Shown: positions 34,991 to 46,295 of the stretch, in pieces | Numbering within the stretch: position 1 is the stretch's first letter | Layout of the letters: every line of letters starts with the position of its first letter | Assembly: GCA_965153455.1 (NCBI GenBank) | Contig: OZ234496.1 | Coordinates: forward strand, 9,881,863 to 9,945,862 | Length of the DNA: 64,000 bases | From: Sphagnum compactum | Lineage: Eukaryota; Bryophyta; Sphagnopsida; Sphagnales | Direction of reading: 5' to 3' | The notes under the pieces: model-generated | The model's input: the letters and a program-made list of their open reading frames with translations, nothing else | Database searches by the model: none | Told to the model about the DNA's origin: nothing | Position numbers and translations under genes: made by a program

Positions 34991-37900
34991 TTGAAAACAG
35001 GTTTCTTCATGCAGGTAAGGGGAGCTGAAAATACAAAGGAAAAATCCAGACAGTGCTTTTACTCTTTGGAAAGGAATTTGAATTCGATCTTTGTATATGC
35101 ATATTCAAATTTTGATATCTTAAATACGTGTGAATTATATGTTTTCCCACCATATCCAACCTTGAGGAATATTGAGGTTGTCCTATAAAGGCTTTCTTTA
35201 GACATCAACCATTTTGCATGTTTCTCGTACAAGGTCAAGTAACTCATAGAGTCGGTACATAATTTCGCATGGCAGGTCCAAGGGGAGTTCAACATTGACT
35301 AGTGTGCCAATGAACTAAGGTCAGTTTTTCCACATGGATGATGAAACAAATTAATTAATTTTCAAAAAATTAAAATTGTTTTTGACAAATTTCAAATTTA
35401 TTAATTTTTCATGACCTACACATAGAACTGAGTATACTTCCCCCCGCCCCCCCCCAAAACAGGTATACCTATTCCTGATTGGTGGGTGTTGTAGGTGTAT
35501 TTGCTCATGCATGGGACATAAAACACCACATCAAATCATTGCCTGAAATAATGTTAGAATGGGTTACCTTCCTTCAAAAGCAACCCTAAAACCCTAAAAC
35601 CTGGGCCTTACCCCTACCTACATTCATCCCCATTTTGGGCCATGACTAAAATATATGTAATAGTCATTGGTTGTTGCTTGATGATGATGAATGTGGCCAT
35701 ATTTCTATTTCCAAAATATCCCTTGTAGGTATACAAAGAATGAATGATTAGGGAGGAAATTGGGCACCTCTCCTTGAATTCTAGCCACCCAACATCCAAG
35801 TCTTCCAGCAAGCTTGCATTCCAGGGAATACTTTCATGCAAAGCCAGCAAGCCAAATAAGAATGTTCAATGACAAGTCACATGGGTGTACAACACAATTT
35901 CAGCAAATAAAACACTAAAAGGTCACACTTGTGTCTCTAAAGTGATAAAATAATTGATTCCTTTTGCCAAGTTGGGTGGAAAGTGGATGACTTATTTTGT
36001 TTGGGAATTTTTTTTTGAAAAAAAATAGATTGAAATTTAATAGGTACTTCAAAAACTACTTTGTTGTAAACCTTGCAAACGTGAGTTCTATTGTTTACAA
36101 CTAACTCAACATGCATTTGCCAAATTGACATGTTTAGATGCATTTGAAATATCATTCAAGCCCCAAGTGTGAACAAGACTATGTAAATTGCTTTTTAAGT
36201 GTGAACAAGACCTTGATGATACAATTCAATGGTGGAAAAAATTGTTTTAATTAGTTTTCAATGACAAAAATTACTCAAATTTGAATATCTCCCCCCACCT
36301 TAGGTCTAAAAATTATGAAATCGCGTTGAAGAAATCCCGCTCATCAATGGTTTTCCAGCATTACCAAATACTTGCCTCAATTTTCTTGAAATTAGTAGTT
36401 TTGATATTATTGAATTGTTTTTCATAGAATTGTTCAATATTCAATAACTCTCGCACTGTATGTCTTAACATTATGAAACCACCTTGTTGTACCCCCTATT
36501 CATTGAAGGCTTTCCAATGGTATGAAGAGCATGGTGGAGGGCACCATGGTTTGGGAGATTTCAATGTGATGAACAAAACATACAAAATGAACAAACAACC
36601 ATCCTTAATATATAAATATCTTTTTAAAATTGATTTTTTTTCTTAAAAAACCAAGTTTTTTGTTGGGTTTTTTACACATGGAACAATCCTTTTGACACAT
36701 CTTTCTTGGGAATGGTGCATATTTGGTGAACTTGAATGATATTTGTATGCATTTGGGTGCAAAAACGATTAAAAGAGCCGAAAACCATGTTGGATAGTGG
36801 TGAAAACTGTGAATTTATTTATTTATTTGTTTATTGAAAATTTAAAGTTATGTTAATCATTCCAAGTTGTGCTAAATGATTAATATGAATGTTGAGGAAT
36901 TTAACTTGAAATTTTATTAAATTAAAATTTGGGTTTTGGTTTCAGTAAAATAAATTTGAATTTGAATAAATGTTACATCATACTGTGGTTAATTTTACGA
37001 AGGACTAAGTAAGGACTATTTTAATAAAATAATTTTGATGGTAAAAAAATTTAGATGATAGTAACATATTACCGACATTAAAAAAACACTCACAATTTTT
37101 AAAATGTGGAATTTGAAAGTTTTAGGAATTCAAAGTATTTTTCAAAAATTTAAATTTCAAAAGTCCTTTACCACATGTAAATGCAGTGTAATGTGCATGA
37201 CACACAAAACAAAGTTGTAGTTCATAATACAATAAACAAAAACCTAAAGTAGTTAGCATATTTTGATATGATTCAAAATTATGATAAGTTTTCAAAATGA
37301 ATTGAAAATTTTACACACTTAAAAAAATTCATATTTATTCAACAATGATTAACACAAAACATGTGATATATTAGGGAAAATATATGTATTTTTAATAATA
37401 TGTTACAAAATATTTTATTCAAAAATTCTTTCATATGAAAAAATGAAAAAAGATTTAAAAAGATTCACAGTCCTTTTGTAAAGTAATCTCGTTGGCTCCT
37501 TTAATCATATCCACACCCATTTGTTCTTTGCATCCATTAGAAATAAGCTCCATCATTGAATTCCACTTATGAGGCCATGCACTTTACACTAAGGTAAACA
37601 TGGAATGCCTTGAATTATTTAGGAAACACATCAACCCTCTAGCCACTATGTTTGCCATGGTTTCAAAATATTTTAGTCCAAATTTTTTTAATTTCAAATT
37701 AGTGTTTTATCTATCCTATTGTTCCAAAAAAAAAAATTCTCAAATTTTTTTTCCTTGATTGGAAATATTTTAAAATGTTACACATCAAACTTAGGCAGTA
37801 TGCTTCATAAGAAAAGGGATTCATCACCTTAGGAGATTGGGCTAAATGATTATTACGAAACCCTACCATTGAGAATGCCCAAAATTGTTAGCAGCATGTC

Positions 37901-38159
37901 AATGTTTCATCCTTTGAAAGCTAGTTATGATTTAATTGTCTACAAACCCCAAATGAGTTGACATCGAATTTCACCTTGGTAATTAATTACTTCAAAAAGA
38001 GGTAGTGTGGTCAAGTAGATTGGACAAACAATAGGTGATTACTACTAGGTAAGGAGATGCAAGAAGATGGGGCATTCATTTTTTTAATGATGTTTTAAAT
38101 ATAATAATCACAAGGAGGTTGAAATGTCAAAAAGAACTAAGTATTTCTAAATGTTCATG
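34991..38159. other. AT-rich region without recognised genes
   Basis: Stops are dense in all frames. A C run lies near 35440-35455. No gene, element end or tandem array was recognised in these 3.2 kb. Confidence 0.35.
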
Positions 38160-39070
38160 TCTATTATCCAATTGAAAATCATTTTGGAGGATATGATTGT
38201 TGTGACCTTAACATTGGGCTTATGACCAAGGTTGGGGCATGAAAAAGGAAATAAATTTGTGGAAAAACTAAGTTATCATGGAATTCAAACACATTTTCAC
38301 AAGTTTGAAAGCATGCAAGGAAGCAAGTTTCAACACTCCAAATGAATTTTTATTTTGGTAGTTGAAAATCCCATGGTGTACTAAATCTTCGAACCAAATT
38401 GAACATTTAAAAAGAAATTGAAAGGCCATGAAAAGTAGATAACTAAAGTGGGGTTGCATTCCCAAATTGAAAACTTGAAACGTAAGTTATGGCCATTTGA
38501 AGAATCAACAATCAAATTGCCAAAATTTGATTCCCTTATTTCACTTGATCATCCAACAAAAAGGTTAAATTGACTTTGACTAAAGAGTGTGATATGTCAT
38601 TGGAAATTACTTTTCAAGGTTGTTTAACTTTCCCTTGAGAGCTTTCCAATTGGAAATAATTTGAAATATCTATGAACCCCAAAGGTGTAAGGACTCATAA
38701 TTTGATAATTTTAGGACTCTCACTTAAAAGTTTTGAAAAAAATGTCATTTCAATGTAAATGCATGTGGAGTTGCAAAATATACTATTGGGAAAAGAATAA
38801 TGACCCTTCCAAGTCTATGTCATGGTATGTCTTGTGAATCCATGTTAGCCCATAGATGTTCATGCACCATTTTGGCTCCAAATTACCCTAATCAACATTT
38901 CAAATATTAATTTGTGCAATTTGACATGAATGATAGTTCAACTGAAATGTCCATCCTAGTCCAATCCCAAAGCTTTCGCAACCTCTTGTCTGTCAAGAAC
39001 TAAGGAATGCACCTTGGGTTTTCATTTCATTACAAAATTGAAAGTCAACAAAGTTCTTTATCATGGATAA
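38160..39070. repeat. Possible retrotransposon LTR-like sequence
   Basis: Non-coding stretch of somewhat more even composition; its end (38840-39060) resembles 9400-9625. The shared word AAGGAATGCA and flanking blocks mark a repeat family present at least twice here. LTR ends were not identified. Confidence 0.3.
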
Positions 39071-39482
39071 CACTTAACAAGGCTAGGGGCAAGTCAATGA
39101 TGTTAAGTTAAAGTTTGTTGCCATGAACATCAAAAAAAAAGTTTATTTGGTTTTAAGTTTTATTTTTATTTCTTGAAAATGCACAATGAAAGGAGATTCC
39201 ATAATATGTTTCCATTAATTTTATATCCTTAATACAAAACTATTGTGCGGTATCTTGATGTTTTGGCAAAAAACAAAACGATTGTAGTTATTCGATAATA
39301 TTATATATAATCCTTATTGCCTATGTTTTTTAAATGATATTAACATTTGTAATTTTTCTCACAAGTTGCATTTAATAATTTTAAGACAAGGACTAATGAA
39401 GATTACAATGTTGAAATTTTTGAAAGGATAAAAAACATTGGTGAAGTTGTAAATGAATAAGCCATGAACCTCGGAACTCATA

Positions 39483-39657
39483 AAAGTTTTTACAATGAGG
39501 TTTAAGGTACATGTTTGGAAGGTTATAAAAGTATTTATTTTCAAAGTTATAAAATGTTGTAGAAAGCAAAAGTTTTTACAATGAGGTTTAAGGCACATGT
39601 TTGGAAGGTTATAAAAGTATTTATTTTCCAAGCTAGTTATAAAATGTTGTAGAAAGC
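39483..39657 (+). repeat. Tandem duplication, two ~87-bp units
   Basis: AAAGTTTTTACAATGAGG at 39483 is repeated at 39569, and the units stay almost identical through GGAAGGTTATAAAAGTATTT and AAAATGTTGTAGAAAGC. The second copy differs by a T-to-C change and a short GCTAGT-like insertion, so the duplication is recent compared with its surroundings. Confidence 0.9.
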
Positions 39658-41410
39658 CAAATTGAATATTGAAAGTTGAAGATACCAAATGAATGTCAAA
39701 GAAATCAAATGCTTTTCATAATGGTGGAAGAAATATGAGTCAATGTATCCAATGTTGGCTTTCTTGCTCAAAATATTTTGGGAATTGTAAGTTCACATAT
39801 TGGCAAAATATCTTTTATCACTTGTAGTATTCTTATCCAATTAAAAAGACATGAACTATAATTTAATTTTTTTTTAAAATTGTTCAACTTTTTTAGGGAT
39901 GGTTATATGCCCTCACCTAACTTGATTGAACCAATGTTGAATTAGGAAAAAAATTGAAAATGATTTTGAAAGGAGGGAGGTTTTTGATGCACTAAATTGA
40001 CTAAATTTAGTGATTGTTTAAACTAATTTAATCCATGTGAAATATTTTGATTAAATAGTCAATACTTAATCAATGTGTTATTTAACATTCTTTCATACAG
40101 ATTAACATTAAAATTGTAACCTTAATTTAAAAATTAATTCCACATGATATTGCAAAGAACCATTTGACAAATATTGTTTTGTGAAAAAAATTGAAAATAA
40201 AAAATCCATGAAGTTTTTTAATTAATAAATTAATAAACTTCTATGAAGGTTTTTTAATTATGATTTTCTTAAAAACTACCAATAGCATGGGCCTTGATTG
40301 ATCTTTAAAAAATGATATCCAACCAACATTGGTTAGTACATACATAAGGGTTATAGGATTGTTAGCACTTATAAGTAATAAAAACAACAATTGAGTTAAC
40401 CATTTTGATTACCAAATAATTAGAAACCAATTGAAAAATGTTTACTATATTCCACCTTACTATCATGGTGTGTTTTTTCACTTCTAACTCAATCTCTACA
40501 TGGTGTTGCCTTGCAAGATTCCCCATCACTTTCTATAATTGAAACAAGCATGCACTACCTTCAACAACCTTCAATAGGTTTTTTTTGGGCAAGTATGCAC
40601 CTTTTTTCAAAACCACCAAGTGGAGTTTGTAGTATAATCGGAAGGTGATTTATTGCATGGAATTTTTCCTCCACAAAGGGTAGGTATTTTGTTTTTTGAA
40701 TCTTTGCCTTTTGTTTTATTTGATTCCTAGTGGGTATCTATTGTGTATCACAAGAAAAAAAAATTCATCCAATGTTTTATGTTCAATAAAACTTTCAATT
40801 GTGGGTTTTATTGGAATTGATTTTATGTGTGTTTTTATTCTATTAAAATCCATGGCCTTAAGGTTCACCCTACATGTAAACATTTTTTTAAATTAGAGAG
40901 ACACCATACTTGGCATAAAAAGTAGGTGGGCTTTATGAAAACATAATTACTTGCAAAACTATCATTTTTCCCTATGATACACAGTGAATGTTTGTTAGGT
41001 ATCATGTGAATTTTTTTTAAATAAGGCACACAGTTTTTATGTCATGTAATGTGTTTAGCTGCAAGCATTATTGGAATTAAACTCAATTTGGTTTTACCTT
41101 GCATGAGCTCTTATTCCAATAATATTCATGACCAATAAGTCTTACCCCATACATAAAACACTCCAAAAAAATTTAATGTATTTGGGAAACATTTTATACA
41201 CATGAATATGTCTCTCAAAAAAAGGGAAAGATATTATGCCTACTCCTTGATAGTGAAAATGACCTTACGTCTATATAAGTAGGCATAATATCCTTCAAAC
41301 TCTTAAGGAGTAGGTGGAAAAACCTTCTTTTGTTTCATGAGTTATGTATTTATAGGTTCATGATAATTTAAACCTTGTGTTTTACAATGAGTAAAGCCCA
41401 TGGGCATTAG
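39658..41410. other. AT-rich region without recognised genes
   Basis: No coding, element end or array recognised. Small ORFs such as 40696-40896 have no motif. Confidence 0.35.
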
Positions 41411-41494
41411 GTTGGGGACATTCCCAAAATGCATGGCCAAATTTGATTAGTAGCTTGTACTAGGCCCTTTTCTTTTGGGAATGCCCCCACCCTA
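41411..41494. repeat. Hairpin with ~21-bp arms
   Basis: AGGTTGGGGACATTCCCAAA at about 41411 pairs with TTTGGGAATGCCCCCACCCT at about 41475, with about two mismatches. The pairing resumes outward with GTAAAG and CTTTAC. It may be a small inverted-repeat element; similar TTTACCCTAC...ATG words recur near 59800. Confidence 0.55.
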
Positions 41495-42257
41495 GACCTT
41501 TACCCTACATGCAAAGCATTCAAGCTAGGGCCCACACTTAGAGGTAGGCCATTTCTTCATTTTTTCCTTGACATCTTGTAAAGTGATAAGTGTCACACTT
41601 GAACTAATTACCACCATCTTGTTATTTCTTTGTTGTTTTTTATCTCCTTTTCATCCACATTTACAACATCAAGAAAAATGTTATTTGACCTTTTTCAAGT
41701 TGTGACAAAATAGTGGACACACCTTTATGTGATGATGTTACAAACATTTTTATTGTTTTTTTATCACTACAAACACCACCTGTGATTATCCTTCTTAATG
41801 TTTTTTCTTTTTTCTTTGTTATTGTTCCGAACAAACTTGTTATTTCTTCCAAACTACTTGTGTTTTATTGTTCATTATTGGCATTTCGTGTTTCCTATGT
41901 GCACTCTACAATTACTATTAATATACTTTAATTGTAATATTATCACTATAGTTATAATGGTATTTTTTTTTAAAATTATATGTCTTCACCATCATTGTAG
42001 TTGTAATGCCAATTTCTAGATTTCTCATTTATCTTTACCATCATTATCATTACAACGTTTCCTTCATAAGGTTTAAACATCATGTTTGTGTGTTGTTGTC
42101 TTTTGATCTTTGTTCTTGTTTGTTTCTTGAGGCTAATTTTAACTACAATTCGAAAAGTTCTTGTCAAGATGTCCTTATACAAAAACATCATATGGGAACT
42201 CCATATGTAATATCAAAAATGTGATATTGAATGTGTATAAGTAAACATGATTTGGGG
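41495..42257. other. AT-rich region, no recognised genes
   Basis: Overlapping short ORFs on both strands (about 41660-42220) have no recognisable motif and are treated as chance. Confidence 0.3.
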
Positions 42258-42895
42258 CGAACTCATCCTTGGGTGGTACCATTAGGAACCACCTCAAGGA
42301 ATCGTTAAAGAACCAAAAACAACCAAATCATTTTCCCAGCCCTTTTCTTTAAATATTTCCACAACTATAAATTATTATTTTTTCATGTTAATCCATTGCA
42401 TGCTCAAATAAATGGCTTGTAGTTTATTTGGGAATAAAAATATTGGAAAATTTAAAAATTTATATTCTAAATTAAAATAGCCCCTTTAAAAAATTGAAAG
42501 CCTCAACTTTGGAAATTCATAATTAAAGTATATTTAATCAATTATTTGGCAAATAAGAACCTATAAATAAAATGACTTCTAAATTACCTTTTTAAAAAAT
42601 TCACAAAAGAATTCTCAAATAATATTTAAAATTTGTGTTCCTGACCAAAAAGTTCAAGGAAAAAAACTAGTGTTACGTTCTTGAAACTTTTTCTAAATGC
42701 ATTGATTAGAAACATTAATATAGAATATTTTTGATATTATTGAGATCTAAAAATCTATGGAACCTAATAAATGTATTCCCAAACAAATTTATGAAACTGT
42801 TTATTTAAATGTTTCCTATAATTTGTCAAATTTTGATGGATTGAAAAAAATCAAGGTGTGACGTTCCTAGTGGTACCACCCAAGGATGGGCTTGC
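42258..42895. mobile_element. MITE-like element with ~32-bp inverted repeats
   Basis: 42258-42289 is nearly the reverse complement of 42863-42895 (about 29 of 33 positions), centred on CATCCTTGGGTGGTACCA and TGGTACCACCCAAGGATG. The ~570-bp core is very AT-rich and without ORFs. TGATATTG occurs outside both ends (about 42222 and 42899), not flush with the arms. It lies just upstream of a Harbinger transposase relic. Family unknown. Confidence 0.6.
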
Positions 42896-43202
42896 CTTTT
42901 GATATTGCACTCGTAGATGAGATTTTATGAAGAATAATGAAGAATCCATAATTTTGTTGTTATGCCTTGTTATTGTTTATTATTGTGTTGTAGGTTTTCT
43001 CATTATGTGAACTCACCGTGGACAATTAGGAATGAGTGGTCACAATGGGGATAGTTATCACCCTCATTGAAAATTTTCAACATGTTTGGTCATACATGAA
43101 TTGTATTAACCATTTCTATATTTTGACTTCATTGTCAACAACACCAATATGCAAACTTTCAAATTGTTGTTTTGCACAATTTACAATTGTATGTAGTTTG
43201 TT

Positions 43203-43922
43203 TGCACTTGGATCCGATATTAGCTATTGGGTTAAGCCGCACAATACAACATGGCTTTCCATGTTTCTATTGACTAAATATGATGACCAATTGTGGATCC
43301 AAAATTTCAAAATGTCAAAGGAGACATTGTTTGACATTGTAAACAAATTAAGACCATTAATTGTGAAAAATGATACAAGGTAATGGTTTACTATCCTTGT
43401 AGAAGATAGGGTGGCTTGTGTTATTTACAAAAAAATTCCCAGTTCAAATCTATTCACATGTAATGAATTGTTTGCAATTAACAAATCCACTATTGGGTAA
43501 AAGCATGGTTAGGTGGTACATTTTTGACATTTTGAAGAATTCACATCTTACACTACCTAAAATTCCTACAAAATATAAATATTATAATTGTCCCCTATGT
43601 TTTTAATCAAAACTATTGATAGGCCACCCTATAGATATCACTAGACATGTGATTGGTTTGAAAGTCCATGTGAAAGTTTGGATTTTTCAATGTGAAATCA
43701 CTATATGCCAAACCCTTGTTTTATGATTATATCCATGACTGCATTTGTGGTCATATGTGCCATCATGACTACATGAATATGTCGTCAATGCAAATTCATT
43801 GTTTATGCCATATAATCACAGACATTATTTTAGTCATACGTGCTAGTCCATGTGACCTCAATGATGTTGGTCAAGTTAAACATATGATTAGAGACATGAA
43901 ATGTGACTTTTACTCAAACTAA
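43203..43922 (+). pseudogene. Harbinger (PIF/HARBI1-like) transposase remnant
   Basis: The frame ending at 43381 carries WVKPHNTTWLSMFLL, TKYDDQLWIQNFKMSKETLF and DIVNKLRPLIVKNDT, the conserved region before the DDE domain in HARBI1-like transposases. A shifted frame continues VEDRVACVIYK, then FTCNELFAINKSTIG. The catalytic DGTH block is not readable. At about 43760-43890 the segment MQIHCLCHIITDIILVIRAS with PCDLNDVG resembles the second DDE region (G.VND). Stops and frameshifts make it non-functional. The TAGG tract begins exactly at its end. Confidence 0.65.
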
Positions 43923-44830
43923 CCTAGGTAGGTAGGTAGGTAGCTAGCTAGCTAGACAAGTTTAAGTTAAATAGGTAGGTGAGTAGGCCTAAGTAAGTAG
44001 GTAAGCATAGGTTAGATAGGTAGGTAAGCCTAAATAGATAGGTAGGTAGATTTAAGCTAAGTAGGTAAGTAGGCTTAGGTAAATAAATAGGTAAAACCCA
44101 ATTTATTTTGTTGGGGAAAAGCCTCTTTGAATCGCCTATCCAAGTGGCACTTGCACTTTGAATATTTGTAACACATGATATATATGTAGTATACTATTTC
44201 ACCTAACTATATAGTTTACAAAATTGAAGTTGTGAACAAAGGATATGGGATAAACTTTGATGTTCAAAAGAAACACTACAACAATATCGCACAATTCCTT
44301 TATCCCATACAAAAGTAGTCTACTTATGTACCCATATTATTAGCCTACCTACTACATAGCATAACATAACATAGCCTAGCCTAGCCTCAACCTTTGTAAA
44401 ATGATATATCTATCAATAGGTTATATATATAAAGGTATTTAACCTAGCTAAATTACCAAATACCTTAACCTAATTACCTACATAGTCTAGCTAGGTACCT
44501 ATCTACCATAGGTTATGTATACATGTAGGACACCTAGCTATTGTCCAAACCTACGCATTTATTACCTACCTAGGTAGGTAGGTAGCATGTAGGTAAGTAA
44601 ATAGGTAGGTAGAAATGGGTAGGAAGGTTAAGTAAGTAGGTATGTTAAATAAATAGATGTGTAGGTACAAGTTAAATTAGGTAGGTAGTTAAAAGGGTAA
44701 GTGGGGTAGGTGGGTAACCATAAATAGACCTATGTACATGTAGTTTAGGTTAGGTTAGTTAATTAACTAAGTAGGTAGGTAGGCTAAGCTAGTTAACTGA
44801 TTAAGTAGGTAGGTTGGTTAGGCTAGGTAC
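43921..44830. repeat. Degenerate TAGG/CCTA tract with palindromic switch
   Basis: 43921-44095 is rich in TAGGTAGG and TAGGTAAG units. About 44335-44575 is rich in the complement (CCTA, ACCT, CTAGCCTAGCC). 44570-44830 returns to TAGG. At the switch near 44565-44583 lies TACCTACCTAGGTAGGTA, an exact palindrome. The tract fills the space between the Harbinger relic and the 5' LTR of the gypsy element. Confidence 0.75.
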
Positions 44831-44834
44831 CTAA

Positions 44835-45065
44835 TGTTATGGGAATGTATAAGTAGGATGGGATTAGACATGTAGGCATGTTGATATTGGACAAGTAGGC
44901 ATATTGACAATTTGTTTTGATTTGGACATATGGTAGTTGTATTTGAATTCGTTATTCCAAATGGGGTTTTGGAGGGAAATGGGGTAACATTTCCTCTCCT
45001 TGTTTTGGTTTTATAACATTTTTTCTTTACAAGTTTGGAGGTTTAGAGAACATTGAATTTGTGTA
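44835..45065 (+). repeat. 5' LTR of the gypsy element (recognisable part)
   Basis: Begins TGTTATGGGAAT and aligns with 56687-56920. Shared words include GATGGGATTA, GGACATATGGTAGTTGT, TTTTGAATTC or TTTGAATTC, CAAATGGG and TTTGGAGGTTT. Similarity fades near 45065, so the true LTR end and primer-binding site were not located. Confidence 0.7.
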
Positions 45066-45932
45066 ATAAAACAAGTAGAAATTGAATGTAAGAAATTACG
45101 AAGGATTGGGAGGTTTGCATACAAGATTTGGTTAGTACATGTAGGTAGAAAACATGTTAGGACAATACAAAGAAAATGTTGTTAGTAGTTATGAGAACCA
45201 GTAGTTGATTGATCATTCAGATACCTATTTTGTATGTGTTTCTATATAGAACTAGGAATTAATACTTACCATTTGGTAACCATCCCCAAGAATTTGATGT
45301 GGGGGAATTTTGGTATTTATCTTTTGTGTTTTTATTCAAGAATCAGAGGTGTTAGGTGCAAGTTTATGTTCCACTATTTTTATAGAAATGTAGGAACCAT
45401 AATTGGTTTTTTTTTTACATGTATTGTTGAAATAGGGCTAGGATTCAGATAATAAGCAAATCATTTTGGTAAGAAATTCAATCTATAACCAATTGAATAA
45501 ATTGGTTTAGGAATATACTATATGCAACATGTTGAGAATGGTAACCAAAAGTTTGTAGCAACAATTGGAGCAAACAAGTGAACATGATGCACAAGGTGCA
45601 AAAGCGATGTAGGTGGATAACAACAATAAAGAAATTACAAGTATTCTTAGAAGCATGCATTGAAGTATTCATGTCATATGAAAATCTAAAACAAGACCTA
45701 TGAAAGATCATGGATCTTTTATAGTAGGTGATCAATAGCATGAAATGTAATTAGTGGATGGTAGATTAGTGCAACATTATTCACAAAATGTTCCTACAAG
45801 GGCAAAAAATAGTATGATGGGAATGCAACAAGCAAAATGAGAACATGTTGAAATTATGTCTCAATAATTTGAATTTCTACAACATCAAAATGTAATTAGG
45901 TGTTTGCAAATTCAATTGGGATAGACACCAAG

Positions 45933-46157
45933 ATCAAAAGGAGGGGTTCTCGTTGAATTAGAAAACTTACCATAACAAGAAGAAGAAAGGATATATTTGA
46001 ACTAAACCCCATTTTTCAACTTGTTTTAAGTGATTAAAAGTGTCTTTTGCAACTATTTTTGATCAACAAATAGTTGCAAAAAACACTTTTAGTCGCTTAA
46101 AACAAGTCGAAAAATGGGGTTTTTCTTCTAGGAAAACGAGAATTCCTTTTTGACTTG
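45933..46157. mobile_element. Foldback element, 55-bp inverted arms around 9 bp
   Basis: 46004-46058 and 46068-46122 are inverted copies (about 51 of 55 positions), separated by TTGATCAAC. Outer parts also pair: GGTTCTCGTT near 45945 with AACGAGAATTCC near 46136, ending in CAAAAGG and CCTTTTTG. Transcribed, it would form a long near-perfect hairpin. It interrupts the gypsy gag region. A smaller related palindrome (TTTGCAACTATTTTATAGTT then GCAAA) lies at about 46397-46421. Confidence 0.8.
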
Positions 46158-46165
46158 TTGGTAAA

Positions 46166-46295
46166 CTAGAATATTTTCAAGGAGAAGCACCTATTCAGTG
46201 GTATTCAATGAATGAAGATGAATCAAATGATACAAAGATGGTGGTAACAAAGTGCCGGAGGTGCATGTTCATAACACTGAAACATATCTAATAAA
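46166..46295 (+). pseudogene. Gypsy gag N-terminal fragment
   Basis: An open stretch after the foldback insertion reads KLEYFQGEAPIQWYSMNEDE then SNDTKMVVTKCRRC. I assign it to gag only because it lies between the 5' LTR and the clear gag block at 49.3 kb on the same strand; upstream of the insertion a short related frame (GFSLN) may be its continuation. Confidence 0.35.
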
